From positions 1-64,000 of the IMG/VR virus record IMGVR_UViG_3300019889_000008: a DNA stretch of 64,000 nucleotides. One strand, written 5' to 3'. The notes below the pieces were generated by a model. It was not told the DNA's origin, searched no databases, and saw only the letters and a list, made by a program, of their open reading frames with translations. Below, piece by piece: positions 8,758 through 18,286 of this stretch. The stretch is from a virus. Every line of letters begins with the position of its first letter. The first letter of the stretch is position 1. Position numbers and translations under genes: made by a program.

Positions 8758-9016
8758 GCCCTATGCCGACCTGTGGCCCAAGGAGCCGGCGGCCGAGCCC
8801 GGCGACGAACCGGTGCTCCACGTCCGCGTGCTGGAGGGTGATCTCCAGCGGTTGCGGCTACGCCGGGGCGACAAGATCGTCGTCATGGTCCGCCATCGGA
8901 TCTCGGACAACGAGGCCGAGATGATCAGCCGCCAAACCGAGCGGAAGTTCCCTGGCCACGAGATCATCGTCCTCCCCGCGGGCTATAGCCTCGGGGTCAT
9001 CGAGGCACCGGAATAG
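8750..9016 (+). CDS. Hypothetical protein
   Basis: 88 aa. A predicted alpha/beta small domain with LRRGDKIVVMVRH and HEIIVLPAGY. Located just before the portal gene. No family recognised. Confidence 0.6.
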   Translation: MTEPYADLWPKEPAAEPGDEPVLHVRVLEGDLQRLRLRRGDKIVVMVRHRISDNEAEMISRQTERKFPGHEIIVLPAGYSLGVIEAPE

Positions 9017-9018
9017 CT

Positions 9019-10404
9019 ATGCGCATCTTCGGGCTCTCGATCACCAGGGCGGATGCCACCAAGGCGCTGCCGACCAATCTGCGTCCGCCGAACAATCGTG
9101 GCGGCTGGTGGCCGATCATCCGGGAGCCCTATGCCGGCGCTTGGCAGCAGAACGTCGAGTGGACCACCGACGAGGTGCTGGCGTTCCCCGCGGTCTTCCG
9201 CTGCATCAGCCTGATCAGCAACGACATCGCCAAAATGGCGCTCATGCTGGTCAAGTGGGCAGATGGGATCTGGACCGAGACCGAGAGCCCTTCGTTCTCG
9301 CCGGTCCTGGCCAAGCCCAACGCCTACCAGACCCGCATCCAGTTCTATCAGTCCTGGGTCATCTCCAAGCTGGTCAACGGCAACGCCTACATCCTCAAGG
9401 AGCGGGATCAGCGCGGCGTTGTCGTGGCGCTCTATGTGCTCGACCCGTGGCGGGTCCGCCCGATGATCTCGGATGACGGCTCGGTCTTCTACCAGCTTGC
9501 GGTCGACACCCTCTCCGGGCTCGAAAAGAGCGTCACCGTCCCGGCCCGCGAGATCATCCATGACCGGTGGAACACGCTCTACCACCCGCTCGTCGGCGTC
9601 TCGCCGATCTTCGCTTGCGGCCTGGCGGCGATGCAGGGCCTCAAGATCATGCAGAACTCGGCGACCTTCTTCGCCAACGGATCGCAGCCCGGCGGCATCC
9701 TGACTGCGCCTGGCGCGATCTCCGACGAGACCGCGGGCCGGCTCAAGACACATTGGGATGCCAACTACACCGGCACCAACGTCGGCCGCGTGGCCGTGCT
9801 GGGCGACGGGCTCAAGTATGAGTCCATGGCCCTGTCGGCCACGGATTCGCAACTGATCGAGCAGCTCCGCTGGACCGGCGAGGTGGTGTGCTCGACCTTC
9901 GGCGTTCCCGCGTACATGGCTGGGATCGGGCCGATGCCGGCCTATAACAACATCGAGGCGCTGTCGCAGCAGTATTACTCGCAGTGCCTTCAGATCCTCA
10001 TTGAGAGCATCGAACTCTGCCTCGGCGAGGGGCTGGCGCTGCCGAAGCCCTACGGCGCCCGGTTCTCGATCGACGATCTGCTGCGGATGGACACGGCCAC
10101 CATGGTCAAGGCCGAGGCCGACGCGGTCGGCGCCGGCATCAAGTCGCCGAATGAGAGCCGGCTCCGCCTCAACCTGCCGCCGGTCAAGGGGGGCGGGACC
10201 CCGTATCTCCAGCAGCAGAACTACTCGCTCGCCGCCCTGGACGAGCGCGACAGCAACGACCCGTTCGCGCTGCCGCCGGCCCCGGCGCCCCAGGTTCCGG
10301 CGCCGGCTGATGACCAGGGGGATGACGAGCCGCCGGTCGACGAGGCCGTGGCCGCTTCCTTCGCAGCGCGGCTGACCCGGCGGCTGCTCCAGGCGGCTGC
10401 ATGA
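9019..10404 (+). CDS. Portal protein, HK97 family
   Basis: 461 aa. Typical features of the HK97 gp3-like portal are [18 protein letters not shown] near the N-terminus, VNGNAYI, HDRWNT and FGVPAYMAG. It forms the dodecameric ring through which DNA is packaged and the tail is joined. The gene lies downstream of the capsid, the reverse of the usual portal-protease-capsid order. It overlaps the next gene by 4 nt. Confidence 0.93.
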   Translation: MRIFGLSITRADATKALPTNLRPPNNRGGWWPIIREPYAGAWQQNVEWTTDEVLAFPAVFRCISLISNDIAKMALMLVKWADGIWTETESPSFSPVLAKPNAYQTRIQFYQSWVISKLVNGNAYILKERDQRGVVVALYVLDPWRVRPMISDDGSVFYQLAVDTLSGLEKSVTVPAREIIHDRWNTLYHPLVGVSPIFACGLAAMQGLKIMQNSATFFANGSQPGGILTAPGAISDETAGRLKTHWDANYTGTNVGRVAVLGDGLKYESMALSATDSQLIEQLRWTGEVVCSTFGVPAYMAGIGPMPAYNNIEALSQQYYSQCLQILIESIELCLGEGLALPKPYGARFSIDDLLRMDTATMVKAEADAVGAGIKSPNESRLRLNLPPVKGGGTPYLQQQNYSLAALDERDSNDPFALPPAPAPQVPAPADDQGDDEPPVDEAVAASFAARLTRRLLQAAA

Positions 10405-12047
10405 TCACGGTGGTGATCGGTCCGCCGACCGCGGGGAAGTCGACCTACGTGGCCGAGCACGCCAGGACCGGCGACGTGATCGTCGACTATGACGCCATCG
10501 CCAAGGCGCTCGGCTTCGCGGCCGACCATGATGTCGAGGGCTCGATCCGGCTGGTGACCCGATCCGCGCGGGTCGGCGCCATCAATCGAATTGTCGACGG
10601 CCTCGACGACGACGCTTGGATCATCGCCACGAAGCCGAAGCCGTTCCGGCTCCTTGCCTACGCCAAGGCCGGGGCGGAGTTCGTGATCGTCGACCCCGGC
10701 AGGGAGGAGTGTCTCCGCCGGGCCAAGCTCCAGAGCCGGCCGCCGGGCGTCTTCGCGGCGATCAATGACTGGTACGACGATCCGCCCGTGTTGCCGGGAG
10801 CGGATGGAGGGCCGAAGGCGATGCTCGGAAAAACTGCCGGCGTGGCCGACATGGCCGATGCTGTCTATGACGCGGTCGAGGTCTATGTCGAACGCCAGAT
10901 GCGCCCGATGCGGGGGCTGGCCACCACGAACCGGCAAGACATCGAAGCCTGCACGGCGATGCTGTGCGTGATGGAGACCGAGGTCAAGGATCTGCGCTCG
11001 GTCAATGGCGACCTTGTCGAGCGGCTTGTCGACCTGACAGAACGGCTGTCCATCCTGGAGGCCAGAGAGGCCATTGCCGGCCCGCAGGGGCCCGCTGGGG
11101 CCGATGGGGCGCCTGGAGTGGCCGGTGCCAGGGGCGAACCCGGCGAGGCTGGCCCAGCCGGCCCCCAGGGGCCTCCGGGCCAAGACGGCGTGGCCGGCCT
11201 GGCGGGCGAGTCCGGCCCGAAGGGCGAACCCGGCGAGATGGGCCCCGAGGGGCCGCAGGGTCCGGCTGGCCAAGACGGCCTGGCCGGCGCCGATGGCGCG
11301 CCCGGCGAGATGGGTCCGGCTGGGCCCCAAGGTGACATGGGCCCGGAAGGGCCTGCTGGCCGCGATGGTCTAAACGGGGCGCCCGGCGCCGATGGCGCGC
11401 CCGGCGAGGCGGGTCCGGCTGGCCCGCAAGGGGATATTGGCCCGGCTGGCCCCGCGGGCCTGGACGGGGCCTCTGGCGCCCCTGGCGAGGCCGGGGAGCC
11501 GGGTCCGGCTGGTGCCCAGGGCGAACGGGGCCTGGAGGGGCTACCGGGCGCCCCTGGCCGCGACGGGCGCGATGGCATGGCCGGTGCCCAGGGCGAACGG
11601 GGTCTGCCCGGTCCGCAGGGCGAGGCCGGCCCAGTTGGGCTGCGGGGCGACCGCGGCGAGAAGGGCGACCCCGGCCGCGATGGTGCCAGCGTCGCCGACA
11701 TGGACTTCTCCTCGCCGGATGGCGGCCGGACGTTCGTCTTCAGCATCGAGGGCGGCGATACCGTCCTCACCAACGAAGTCCAGACCCGGAACACGATCTG
11801 GCAGGGCGTCTATCACGAGGGCGAAACCTACCAGCCCGGCGACCTTGTCACTCTCGGCGGCTCCATGTGGCACTGCAACCTGGAGACCACCGAGCGCCCC
11901 GGCGAGGCCAAGGCCGCCTGGACGCTCTGCGTCAAGCGCGGACGCGACGGCAAGGACGGCAAGGACGGCGACCGCGGCGAGCGCGGGCCCGAGGGCAAGG
12001 CCGGTCGTGACCTGACCCAGATCGCTCCAGATGGGACGCGCTACTGA
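10401..12047 (+). CDS. P-loop kinase-like domain fused to collagen-like repeats and a carbohydrate-binding-like module
   Basis: 548 aa. Residues 1-170 resemble a small P-loop kinase: Walker [10 protein letters not shown] at 7-15. Residues about 175-225 are a probable coiled coil. About 226-430 are Gly-X-Y triplets, more than 60 in a row with few interruptions. About 460-510 contain a Trp-rich beta module ([15 protein letters not shown]) like chitin-binding or CBM5/12-like modules. A second short Gly-X-Y run ends the protein. It is likely a trimeric structural or fibre protein; the kinase domain is an unusual fusion. Confidence 0.8.
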   Translation: MITVVIGPPTAGKSTYVAEHARTGDVIVDYDAIAKALGFAADHDVEGSIRLVTRSARVGAINRIVDGLDDDAWIIATKPKPFRLLAYAKAGAEFVIVDPGREECLRRAKLQSRPPGVFAAINDWYDDPPVLPGADGGPKAMLGKTAGVADMADAVYDAVEVYVERQMRPMRGLATTNRQDIEACTAMLCVMETEVKDLRSVNGDLVERLVDLTERLSILEAREAIAGPQGPAGADGAPGVAGARGEPGEAGPAGPQGPPGQDGVAGLAGESGPKGEPGEMGPEGPQGPAGQDGLAGADGAPGEMGPAGPQGDMGPEGPAGRDGLNGAPGADGAPGEAGPAGPQGDIGPAGPAGLDGASGAPGEAGEPGPAGAQGERGLEGLPGAPGRDGRDGMAGAQGERGLPGPQGEAGPVGLRGDRGEKGDPGRDGASVADMDFSSPDGGRTFVFSIEGGDTVLTNEVQTRNTIWQGVYHEGETYQPGDLVTLGGSMWHCNLETTERPGEAKAAWTLCVKRGRDGKDGKDGDRGERGPEGKAGRDLTQIAPDGTRY

Positions 12048-12349
12048 TGGCCACCACCCCGCTCGTGACCTTGGAGATGGTGCGCGCTCGGCTCCGGATT
12101 GATGCGACCGACGACCAAGAGGACGTCGAGCGTCTCATGGCCGAGGGCACCCGCATCATCCTCGGCTATCTGAAGCCGCAGCCGGCGGGCACTGCCCTCG
12201 ACCGCGGCTGGACGATCAGCACCGTGCCCGAGCACATCCAGACCGCGATCCTGCTCGTGATCCGGGCGCTCTACGATGGCGAGGACAACGTGCTGTCGCA
12301 GTCGGTGCTCGACGTCCTCCATCGAGACCGGGACCCGGCGCTCGCATGA
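12047..12349 (+). CDS. Head-tail connector protein, HK97 gp6-like
   Basis: 100 aa. The helical LVTLEMVRARLRID start, AEGTRIILGYL and late helices match the gp6-like adaptor that docks under the portal. It overlaps the preceding stop and the next start. Position after the portal group fits the role. Confidence 0.85.
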   Translation: MATTPLVTLEMVRARLRIDATDDQEDVERLMAEGTRIILGYLKPQPAGTALDRGWTISTVPEHIQTAILLVIRALYDGEDNVLSQSVLDVLHRDRDPALA

Positions 12350-12693
12350 GCCGGCAGCCGCTCCGGGCCCGGCGGCTCCGGACCCGTCTCCAGTTCTATC
12401 GTCCGATCGAGAACGTCAGCCCGACCGGCAATGTCGATCTCGGTTGGGTGTTGCACGTGGAACGTTGGGCCGAGATCGCGGAGATGAAAGGGCGGGAGCA
12501 ACTGGAGGCCGGTCGCCTGGAGGCACAGGTGCCGGCGACGGTCCGCGTCCGGTACGACAGCGAGACGGTGCAGATCGACGCCTCCTTCCGGGCCGGTCCG
12601 ACCGGGCCCGACCTTGCGGTCGTGTCGGTCGCGCAGCCGGACCAGATGCGCCGAATGATCGAGATCGTCCTGCTCACGGGGAAGCCCGGCTAG
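12346..12693 (+). CDS. Head-tail adaptor (head closure)
   Basis: 115 aa beta-rich protein with LRTRLQFYRP and the GREQLEAGRLEA segment, as in the phage head-tail joining family (SPP1 gp16-like). It closes the portal channel and joins the tail. Confidence 0.85.
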   Translation: MSRQPLRARRLRTRLQFYRPIENVSPTGNVDLGWVLHVERWAEIAEMKGREQLEAGRLEAQVPATVRVRYDSETVQIDASFRAGPTGPDLAVVSVAQPDQMRRMIEIVLLTGKPG

Positions 12694-12697
12694 ACCC

Positions 12698-13162
12698 GTG
12701 GGCACGTTCAAGGTCGATGGCATGGCCAAGCTCGATCAGAAGCTTCGGGAGATGCCCGAGGCTGTCCGAGCGGCGATGTCGGAGGCCATCTCCGATGGGA
12801 TGGATGATCTCACCAACTACCAGCGCCGGCTCGCCCATCGGGTTTGGCGCACGGGCGAGTTGGAACGAAGCATCGGCTGGGGCTGGGTCACGCCGGGCCA
12901 AGCCGGGCTGGAGGGGCTGAAGAAGTTCCGGGCCGTCAACCTCGCGGCCAAGGGGGCGCTCCAACTGGCCGCCAAGGCATATGCCGGCCGGGTCGACGGG
13001 CACGAAGCCTACTACGCCAAGTTCGTTGAGTTCGGCACACGCTTCATGCCGCCGCGGCCCTTCTTCTATCCGGCCTATCGGATCAAGAAGAAGGAGATCA
13101 AGCGCAACATCTCGCTCGCGGCGCGCCGGGCCATCAAGCAGATCGCGAAGGCTGCCGCATGA
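12698..13162 (+). CDS. HK97 gp10-like tail component (neck protein)
   Basis: 154 aa, GTG start at 12698. GMAKLDQKLREMPEAV at the N-terminus and VEFGTRFMPPRPFFYPAY in the second half are the family signature. It acts in tail completion and joining. Confidence 0.88.
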   Translation: MGTFKVDGMAKLDQKLREMPEAVRAAMSEAISDGMDDLTNYQRRLAHRVWRTGELERSIGWGWVTPGQAGLEGLKKFRAVNLAAKGALQLAAKAYAGRVDGHEAYYAKFVEFGTRFMPPRPFFYPAYRIKKKEIKRNISLAARRAIKQIAKAAA

Positions 13163-13575
13163 GCCCAGATGCCTCGAACGAACTGCTGGAGGCGGTGCGT
13201 GACCGGCTGCTCGCCGACCCGGCGGTGACCGCCATAGTCGGGACCCGTATCTTTGATCGGCCGGACATGGGCGTCGCCTTCCCCTGGCTCCAGATCGGGG
13301 AGACGCAACTCCTCCCGTTCGAGGCGCACTGCGTCACCGGGACGAGCATCTTCTTCACGCTCCATGGCTGGGGTCGGGACGGTCACGCTGGCGACGCCAT
13401 GCGGGCGCTCGGCGCCGCCGTCTACGGCAGCCTCCATGCCCAGCGCTTCGCCCTGCCGGCGCCCTACGCGCTTCAGACCCTCGAACATCAGAACACGCAG
13501 GTTCTGCGCGATCCGGACGGCACGACCCGCCATCTGGTGACCGAGTACCGCGCCGACACCACGGCCGACATCTAA
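13159..13575 (+). CDS. Tail terminator, DUF3168 family
   Basis: 138 aa. VRDRLLADPAVTAIVGTRIFD plus LHGWGRDG are typical of DUF3168 tail-completion proteins, which cap the tail tube. It overlaps the previous gene by 4 nt; an 81-nt gap follows before the tube gene. Confidence 0.86.
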   Translation: MSPDASNELLEAVRDRLLADPAVTAIVGTRIFDRPDMGVAFPWLQIGETQLLPFEAHCVTGTSIFFTLHGWGRDGHAGDAMRALGAAVYGSLHAQRFALPAPYALQTLEHQNTQVLRDPDGTTRHLVTEYRADTTADI

Positions 13576-13656
13576 CCGGCCTGCCCCGACCCGGCCCTTG
13601 GGCAAGGCTGACCGGCCCGCAGCGATGCGCGCCATTCCCATGATGGAGCCCTTGCC

Positions 13657-14109
13657 ATGGCCCAGCCCGAACTCGTCGGTGCGAGGGAACTGCTGCTGTA
13701 CTTCGAAGATCCCGATACCCCCGACGCTTGGCTCTTCGCCTGCGGCATCAACTCCCGAGCCCTCAACGGCACCCTCAACAACACGGAAACGCCGACCGCG
13801 GATTGCGATGACCCCACGGCGATGCCCGTCCGGCGAGTGACGGCCAACTATTTTGCCGAGGACATCTCGGGCACCGGGATGCTGGCGATGGAGCGCTTCG
13901 ACGACTTCGAGGAGATCTACCAGTCGGCAATCTCGCACCGCTGGCGGATCGGGCTCCTGAACAGGGGCTATTGGCAGGGCCCGTTCCTGATGACCAGCCG
14001 CAACGTGGGTGGCGAGCAGGAAGGGTACGTCACCCTTGAGATCGCCCTCACGAGCGATGGCCCGGTCCCGTACACGGCCGATCCCACCTTCCCCGGAGTG
14101 ACCACCTGA
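13657..14109 (+). CDS. Major tail tube protein
   Basis: 150 aa beta-sandwich protein of the TP901-1/GTA-like tube class, with DISGTGMLAMERFDDFE and an FPG-containing C-terminus. Size and position before the chaperone genes fit. Its start follows an 81-nt leader, consistent with separate high expression. Confidence 0.82.
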   Translation: MAQPELVGARELLLYFEDPDTPDAWLFACGINSRALNGTLNNTETPTADCDDPTAMPVRRVTANYFAEDISGTGMLAMERFDDFEEIYQSAISHRWRIGLLNRGYWQGPFLMTSRNVGGEQEGYVTLEIALTSDGPVPYTADPTFPGVTT

Positions 14110-14540
14110 TGACCTGGACAGCCCTGATCGAGGTGCCGTTCGCCGATGAACTGCACCGCTTCCGCCTTGGCCTCGGCCAACTGGAAGATCTGGAGACCCG
14201 GTTCCGGGTCGGCACGATCGAATGGGTCGAGCGGTTCCGCGCGAACCAATGGCGCATCGGCGAGATGCGTGCCGTGCTGATCACCGCGCTCGTCGGCGGC
14301 GGCATGGACGCGGCCCAAGCCAAGGAGGTCGTCGACCGCTGCATGATGGCGTGGCCGATGGTCAAGAACGTCAAACTGTTCTGGCTGATCGTCAACGCCG
14401 CAATCCTGGAACCGCCGAGCGGCCTGTCCGCGGGAAAAGATCAAGCGGACGAGGAGGAGGAGGAGATGGTCTCAGCCTCGCCCGCCTTCTCGGCCTCGGC
14501 GGAGCCCTCGGTTACACGGCGGAAGAAGTCTGGCGCATGA
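14109..14540 (+). CDS. Tail assembly chaperone, GTA gp10-like (zero-frame product)
   Basis: 143 aa. Residues 1-95 match the GTA gp10-like chaperone: RFRLGLGQLEDLE, MRAVLITALVGGGM and a helical end. The acidic tail DEEEEE follows the frameshift site at 14432-14438. ATGA overlaps with the tube stop. It binds the tape measure during tail assembly. Confidence 0.85.
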   Translation: MTWTALIEVPFADELHRFRLGLGQLEDLETRFRVGTIEWVERFRANQWRIGEMRAVLITALVGGGMDAAQAKEVVDRCMMAWPMVKNVKLFWLIVNAAILEPPSGLSAGKDQADEEEEEMVSASPAFSASAEPSVTRRKKSGA

Positions 14541-14665
14541 GCCTGTGGGAGTTGACCGCTCTCGTGGACGGGTTCAACGCCGCTCATGGCAGCGATGGCG
14601 ATAAGCCGGAAGGCATGACGGTGGAACGGTTGAAGCAGATCAACCCGCCGAAGACGCTTCACTGA
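14109..14665 (+). CDS. Tail assembly chaperone, -1 frameshift fusion product
   Basis: At GGGAAAA (14432-14438), read in the correct phase as G GGA AAA, a -1 slip would join residue 110 to 75 residues of the -1 frame ending at 14665. The extension carries GYTAEEVWRMSLWELTALV, resembling the second tail-chaperone domain of GTA-like phages (rcc01693 type). Its conserved Trp region begins upstream of the only internal ATG (14537), which argues for fusion rather than a separate gene. The arrangement is equivalent to lambda G/GT. Confidence 0.75.
14432..14438 (+). promoter_or_regulatory. Slippery heptamer for -1 ribosomal frameshifting
   Basis: GGGAAAA positioned so that zero-frame codons are GGA AAA. 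It fits X XXY YYZ and lies inside the tail chaperone gene, where such sites are conserved across siphoviruses. Confidence 0.75.
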
Positions 14666-15044
14666 GCGAGCGCTTCAATTCTTGGGCCCGCGCCTCGTCG
14701 CTTTCCACCTTCGCGGGGTCGCAAGGGCCAGCGGACCGGGCGTTGAAGCGGTCGAAGTAGGCATCGACGATTTGCTTCACCGCTTCACGTGAAAGGCCTG
14801 CCTCTTCGGCAAGGCCGGGCAGCGCAAGGCCGTGTCCGACGATGGCGTTGCTGGCCTTGTAGCGCTCGGCCGCGTCGTCCTTGAGGCAAAAGATCCTGCC
14901 GCCATCGGCGTCGCCCTGGGCTCGTGCCATCTCGACAAACGCTTCAGCCGGGCTCGGCTTGCCCGATCCGAAATCGTGGACGTTGGCGCCGACCACTCCG
15001 CCCATCAGGGCGGCGATCACAATCATCGGGATGTAATGGCTCAC
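14640..15044 (-). CDS. Leftward gene between tail chaperone and tape measure, unknown
   Basis: 134 aa from GTG 15044, with a GGAG site 6 nt upstream. A hydrophobic N-terminus (MIVIAALMGGVVGA) suggests a signal anchor. The rest is soluble and helical with two cysteines. The 3' end overlaps the chaperone by 26 nt in convergent orientation. It is the only leftward gene inside the tail block and may be a moron expressed from its own promoter. No family recognised. Confidence 0.65.
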   Translation of the reverse strand: MSHYIPMIVIAALMGGVVGANVHDFGSGKPSPAEAFVEMARAQGDADGGRIFCLKDDAAERYKASNAIVGHGLALPGLAEEAGLSREAVKQIVDAYFDRFNARSAGPCDPAKVESDEARAQELKRSLSEASSAG

Positions 15045-15098
15045 TGAAATCTCCGGGTTTCTGAGTCGTTCCCGCACGCATACCATGAGGCGGGTTTT

Positions 15099-17621
15099 AT
15101 GGCAAATACAGAGCTTGAGACCCTGCTAGTCACGGTCGAGGCCGATCTCCGCCGCTATTCCAAGCAGATGCAGCAACTCGGTCAGATGACCGATGGCGGA
15201 TTCAAGAAGGCCAGCAAGGCGGCCAACGATGCGTTCGGGAACATCGAGACCCGATCGGTACGGGCCGGCGCCGCCGCCACACGGGCGATGCAGGACGCCC
15301 AACGCTCCTCGCGCCAATTTGGTCAACAACTTCAAAACGTTGGCTACCAAGTCGGTGACTTTTTTGTGCAGTTGGAGGGCGGCCAGGGGGTCGTAAGAGC
15401 CCTCACGCAACAAGGGTCGCAAGTGCTCGGCGCCTTCGGCCCGTGGGGCGCCATCCTCGGCGCCGCCGCTGGTGCGGCAGGCGCCCTGGGCACGGCGCTC
15501 CTGGGCATGGGCGAAGAGGCGAACAAGGCTGCGGCGGCAACCGACTCGTTCAAGGTCGCCCAAACTGCGCTCGGCGGGGTCCTGACCGAAACCCAGGGAA
15601 AAGTCTCCGACACGAAAGACGCTCTGAGCCTCCTCCAGCTCGGATATGCCAGCCTGGCCAAGCTGGCCCTGAGCGACGCGATCAAGAAGAACAACGAGGC
15701 CATCGCCGAGAGCTTCAACGAGATCAAGGATGCCGGCGACTGGGAGTGGGTCGTTACGGTCCTCGACCAATACGATGCAGCCGCGAAACGTGCCGGGCAG
15801 ACCTTTGCCGAAAAGTTCGGGCCGGGGCTGGACAGGTTCCGGCAGTCGCTCGACGAACTCGGCAAGACGGCGACGCCGACGCTCGCGCAGATCGAAGCTT
15901 TCATCGACGAATTGATGGCCCTCCAGGGGACCGTGCCGGGCGCCGAACAGCGCATCCGCGGCCTCCTCGAAGCCGTCGCGCCGCTGATCATGAAGCTGAA
16001 GGATCAAGCGGACCGCACCCGCGCGCTCAACGAGTTGAACGAGGCGTTCGCGCGAAGCGGCGGCAAGGCTACTACCGCTCTTCAGGTACTCGGCTTCGGC
16101 TTCGTGAGCGCCACCACGCAGGCGGCCGATTTCGGCAATGCCGTCCGTGGCGCTGTCGGAGCGATGGACACGCTGTCCAACATGAAGCCGACGTTCCCGA
16201 TGGTCGAGGGCACCGGCAACTTGAGCTTCGGCGGCAAGCCGCGCGGAGTCCAGGGCTTCGGGACGACCGGCCAGACCTTCGGCAAGCTGGACCCGTCGTC
16301 GCTGCTGTCGGAGCCCGCCTGGGTCGACAGCGACGAGATCAATAAGGCGATCAAGCCGCTCAACGTGATGGGGCTCGGCTTCGCCAAGGTCGTCCCCGAG
16401 GCGGTGGAATTCACGGAGTCGCTCAACGGCGCCAGGGGCGCGATCGTTGACCTGTCCAAGGCGCCCAAGACGTTCGCCTTGGGAGGGCAGGGTCTGGCCT
16501 TCGGCGGCGCCATGGCCGATCGTCCCGACCTGTTCGGTGGCACCTTCGGCCAAGACAACCCGGCGTTTTTGGAGTCCAGCAAGTTCTCCGATTACGAAGG
16601 CGGGGTCATCAAGGAGAAGAAGCCGAAAGCCGAAAAGGCCGAGAAGCGGACGCCAGAGGATCGCGCCGAGGACCGGACCCAGGCCCTTAAGGACGAGATC
16701 GCCTACAACGAGCAATTGGCGGCCGTCTACGGCCAAGGAATCGAGGCCCGTAACCGCGTCACGGCCTCGTATGAGGCGCTCAAGGAGGCCCGCAAGACCG
16801 GCCTGGCCGAGGGCTCCAAGGAATTCCAGCAGTTCGTCGACACGCAGACCGCGCAGAACGTGGTCAACCTCGGGCTGGAGCATCGTCTCGACCTGATGAA
16901 GCAAGGTCAGACGCTCACCGAATCCGTGATGACGGATCAAGAGCGACTGAACAAGTTGCTCGCTGAATACAAGGCGATGCTCGACGCGGGCGCGATCGGG
17001 AATGAGGTCTACAAGCGGGCCGTCGAGACTGCCACGAACCAAAATCAAGATCTGATCAGCGCCATCGAAGGCGTCGGCGGCGCGATCGAGTCCGGCATCC
17101 AGGACGCCGAAAGCTTCGCCGATGCGCTGGAAAAGATCGGCCTCCAGCTGCTCCAACTCGTCGGCCAAGGGCTGTTCGGCCAAGGCCCGCTCGGCGGCAT
17201 CATCAACGGCCTCCTCGGCGTCGCGGGTGGCGGCATCCTCGGCACTCCGGCCGGCGCGATCGGCGGCGGCGGGGCGACCGCGGGCGCTACCGTGGGGGGT
17301 TTGTCCGCCGGGCTCGGAACCGGGTTCCGGCGCTCCTTCGCTGCCGGCGGCATGGGCGGGCCGGGCCCAATCCTGACCGGCGAGCAGGGCCCGGAGATCG
17401 TCAACATGCCGGCCCGCGGCTACGTCACCCCGGCCAGCGCCACGCGGCGGCTCTTGGCGCCGGCCAGCAAGGCCCAGCCCATGCACATCACGGTCAGCGG
17501 CGCCAAGGGCAATCAGGAGATCATGCGGATGATCTCGGTCGGGGTGGCCGAAGGGGTGCGCCAGTCCGGCAAGAACGTGCCGGGCATCCAGAACAATTAC
17601 AATCTGCGGTTCGCACCGTGA
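15099..17621 (+). CDS. Tail tape measure protein
   Basis: 840 aa. Helical N-terminus with FGQQLQNVGYQVGDF, hydrophobic segments (about 110-150 and 690-720), and a C-terminus ending LTGEQGPEIVNMPARGYV, common in tape measures. A region of about 160 residues (roughly 325-500) looks like two diverged copies of an 80-residue unit beginning VLGFGF and VMGLGF. Length would set tail length. It starts 13 nt after the leftward gene start region and overlaps the next gene by 4 nt. Confidence 0.92.
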   Translation: MANTELETLLVTVEADLRRYSKQMQQLGQMTDGGFKKASKAANDAFGNIETRSVRAGAAATRAMQDAQRSSRQFGQQLQNVGYQVGDFFVQLEGGQGVVRALTQQGSQVLGAFGPWGAILGAAAGAAGALGTALLGMGEEANKAAAATDSFKVAQTALGGVLTETQGKVSDTKDALSLLQLGYASLAKLALSDAIKKNNEAIAESFNEIKDAGDWEWVVTVLDQYDAAAKRAGQTFAEKFGPGLDRFRQSLDELGKTATPTLAQIEAFIDELMALQGTVPGAEQRIRGLLEAVAPLIMKLKDQADRTRALNELNEAFARSGGKATTALQVLGFGFVSATTQAADFGNAVRGAVGAMDTLSNMKPTFPMVEGTGNLSFGGKPRGVQGFGTTGQTFGKLDPSSLLSEPAWVDSDEINKAIKPLNVMGLGFAKVVPEAVEFTESLNGARGAIVDLSKAPKTFALGGQGLAFGGAMADRPDLFGGTFGQDNPAFLESSKFSDYEGGVIKEKKPKAEKAEKRTPEDRAEDRTQALKDEIAYNEQLAAVYGQGIEARNRVTASYEALKEARKTGLAEGSKEFQQFVDTQTAQNVVNLGLEHRLDLMKQGQTLTESVMTDQERLNKLLAEYKAMLDAGAIGNEVYKRAVETATNQNQDLISAIEGVGGAIESGIQDAESFADALEKIGLQLLQLVGQGLFGQGPLGGIINGLLGVAGGGILGTPAGAIGGGGATAGATVGGLSAGLGTGFRRSFAAGGMGGPGPILTGEQGPEIVNMPARGYVTPASATRRLLAPASKAQPMHITVSGAKGNQEIMRMISVGVAEGVRQSGKNVPGIQNNYNLRFAP

Positions 17622-18286
17622 TGCTGCTGATCCCGTTCCCCAGCGTCTTGTCGCCAACGTTGCAGAACTGGTGGCTCGACGCGCGCTCCCGGTCCGGCGG
17701 CGAAACCGTCGCCGGGCGGGAGCAAGTCATCTCATCTGGGCTTCAGCGCTGGCGCGCGTCCATGAGTTTCCCTCTGTTCAACAGGGAAACGATCCTGGCC
17801 TTTCGGTCCTGGATTACGCAGATGGATGGACGTGCCAATCGGACGTTGATCGGTCCCTGCGATTGCTCCAACGGCAACCGCCTCGGCCCGTCCATCGGCG
17901 GCATCCCGCACAGCGATCAGACGATGCACAGCGACGGCGCCGGCTATGCCCAGGGCGCGGTCCCTGGAGAGGTGGCGGCGGCTGCGTCGGTTGGGAGCAA
18001 TCAAGTCCTGATCTACAACGGCTCGACCGAGATGCCGATCCAACTCGGGGCATTCATCGGTCTCGGCGACTATCTCTACGTGATCATCGCGGCGGTGCCG
18101 GGTTCCAACAACGAGACCCTTCTCACCTTGGCCCCCAAGCTTCGGGCGACTGTCCCGATCGATACGCCGATCGACTGGTGCCGCGCCCGCTGTCCGATGC
18201 GGCTCATGGCCGACGACAGCGGCTCTTACGATCTCAGCCTCGGGCGCTACGGCACCGCGACGCTCGACCTTGTCGAGGTGTGGTGA
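17618..18286 (+). CDS. Distal tail-like protein
   Basis: 222 aa, GTG 17618 or ATG 17621. Segment SSGLQRWRASMSFPLFNRE and the following LRSWI-like region resemble distal tail proteins just after tape measures. Beta-rich; function by position is to join tube and tip. Confidence 0.65.
   Translation: MMLLIPFPSVLSPTLQNWWLDARSRSGGETVAGREQVISSGLQRWRASMSFPLFNRETILAFRSWITQMDGRANRTLIGPCDCSNGNRLGPSIGGIPHSDQTMHSDGAGYAQGAVPGEVAAAASVGSNQVLIYNGSTEMPIQLGAFIGLGDYLYVIIAAVPGSNNETLLTLAPKLRATVPIDTPIDWCRARCPMRLMADDSGSYDLSLGRYGTATLDLVEVW

Noticed and set aside
14537-14665. Separate 42-aa gene starting at ATG 14537
   Set aside because: The conserved chaperone segment starts upstream of this ATG, and a slippery heptamer is in phase, so a frameshift product is favoured.
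15126-17657. Long leftward open frame across the tape measure gene
   Set aside because: GC-rich codon use leaves the opposite strand open; no ribosome site, Arg/Leu-rich composition, and the rightward protein is clearly a tape measure.
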